DNA of 64,000 nucleotides from CAVTJL01 sp963828215 (GTDB lineage Bacteria > Pseudomonadota > Alphaproteobacteria > Geminicoccales > Geminicoccaceae): NCBI GenBank assembly GCA_963828215.1, contig CAWHFO010000047.1, positions 1 to 64,000 of the forward strand, written 5' to 3'. The position numbers were made by a program, and so were the translations under genes. Below the pieces are notes generated by a model, which saw only the letters and a list, made by a program, of their open reading frames with translations, made no database searches and was not told the origin of the DNA. Below, piece after piece: positions 63,852 through 64,000 of the stretch. The stretch's first letter is position 1. Every line of letters begins with the position of its first letter.

Positions 63852-64000
63852 ATGCACGGCTTTGCCGGAATGGTCGCCTTCCTCGCGGCCATCCTCTGCT
63901 GCGAGAACGCGGATCGCCTGGGCCGGCTGCTCGGGGTCATCGACCGGCCGGACGGCGGGCGCAAACAGCATGTCGGGCCCACCCCGCTGGTCGGTGGTCT
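63852..64000 (+). CDS. WecA/MraY-type sugar-phosphate transferase, partial
   Basis: Only the first 49 residues are in the window: a membrane helix (MVAFLAAILCC) followed by GVIDRPDGGRKQHVGPTPLV, the D-x-P-x-x-RKxHxxPTPxxGG signature of polyprenyl-phosphate N-acetylhexosamine-1-phosphate transferases. It probably starts assembly of the lipid-linked repeat unit. GGAGGCGGGA precedes the ATG. It runs past the right edge. Confidence 0.85.
   Translation, partial: MHGFAGMVAFLAAILCCENADRLGRLLGVIDRPDGGRKQHVGPTPLVGG

Noticed and set aside
1..64000. CRISPR array, tRNA or rRNA genes
   Set aside because: I saw no regularly spaced direct repeats with unique spacers and no tRNA or rRNA signature on either strand. 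A tRNAscan/Infernal run would be needed to exclude small RNAs.

Overview
The window is GC-rich bacterial chromosome. The gene set points to a purple-type phototrophic alphaproteobacterium: bacteriochlorophyll synthase (bchG), a PucC/LhaA-family protein, geranylgeranyl reductase (bchP), a high-potential iron-sulfur protein, a PpsR repressor beside a bacteriophytochrome, and a Calvin-Benson operon with form IC RuBisCO. The genus cannot be fixed from the sequence; Rhodospirillales-like is a guess.

Layout. 1-7.6 kb is an accessory region: a partial IS5-family element, an IS1595-family element that splits an older ORF, VOC and GST genes, a frameshifted LysE exporter, a luciferase-like monooxygenase relic, a long AT-richer pseudogene and an IS110 relic. 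7.8-12.9 kb holds three paralogous helical (HTH-like) hypothetical genes, two of them inverted with conserved upstream DNA, around a Sel1-repeat protein and an amidohydrolase. 13-17.7 kb holds a cupredoxin, a molybdopterin oxidoreductase, a LysE exporter and a secreted protein. 18.0-20.1 kb holds an AbrB/PemK-type toxin-antitoxin pair and a lipoprotein hydrolase. 20.0-24.3 kb is an ECF42-type sigma-factor module with two DGPF/YCII proteins, a class III cyclase, DUF899 and GFA genes; four same-spaced promoter-like sites tie it together. 25.6-31.4 kb is an atypical NarL-type regulator followed by glpX-prk-cbbL-cbbS-cbbX. 31.5-35.8 kb is ppsR, bphP, a decayed heme oxygenase and a C-terminal-only PpsR. 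35.9-40.1 kb holds an arylsulfatase pseudogene hit by a second IS1595 copy, then an IS630 element. 40.1-45.5 kb is bchG-pucC-like-bchP and HiPIP. 46.4-64 kb is an exopolysaccharide locus (secreted beta-helix protein, Wzc-like tyrosine kinase, asparagine-synthase homologue, GNAT, TylF methyltransferase, three glycosyltransferases, O-antigen ligase, sulfotransferase, MurJ-like flippase), ending in a partial WecA/MraY-type glycosyltransferase.

How the parts fit. Light and redox control (PpsR/BphP) sits beside carbon fixation, and a short bch operon lies a few kilobases on. The polysaccharide genes form two convergent operons, largely with 4-bp stop/start overlaps, and suggest a sulfated, O-methylated surface polymer.

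Two cautions and one highlight. Single-base frameshifts are unusually dense, even in genes that should be essential to their pathway (glpX, ECF sigma, glycosyltransferases), so uncorrected assembly indels are likely in part. The most unusual structure is a ~59-bp element of three hairpins found inside two unrelated transposase genes; its stems differ by compensatory changes while its loops (TCCT, TGC, TGCT) and its ATGGA linker are conserved.
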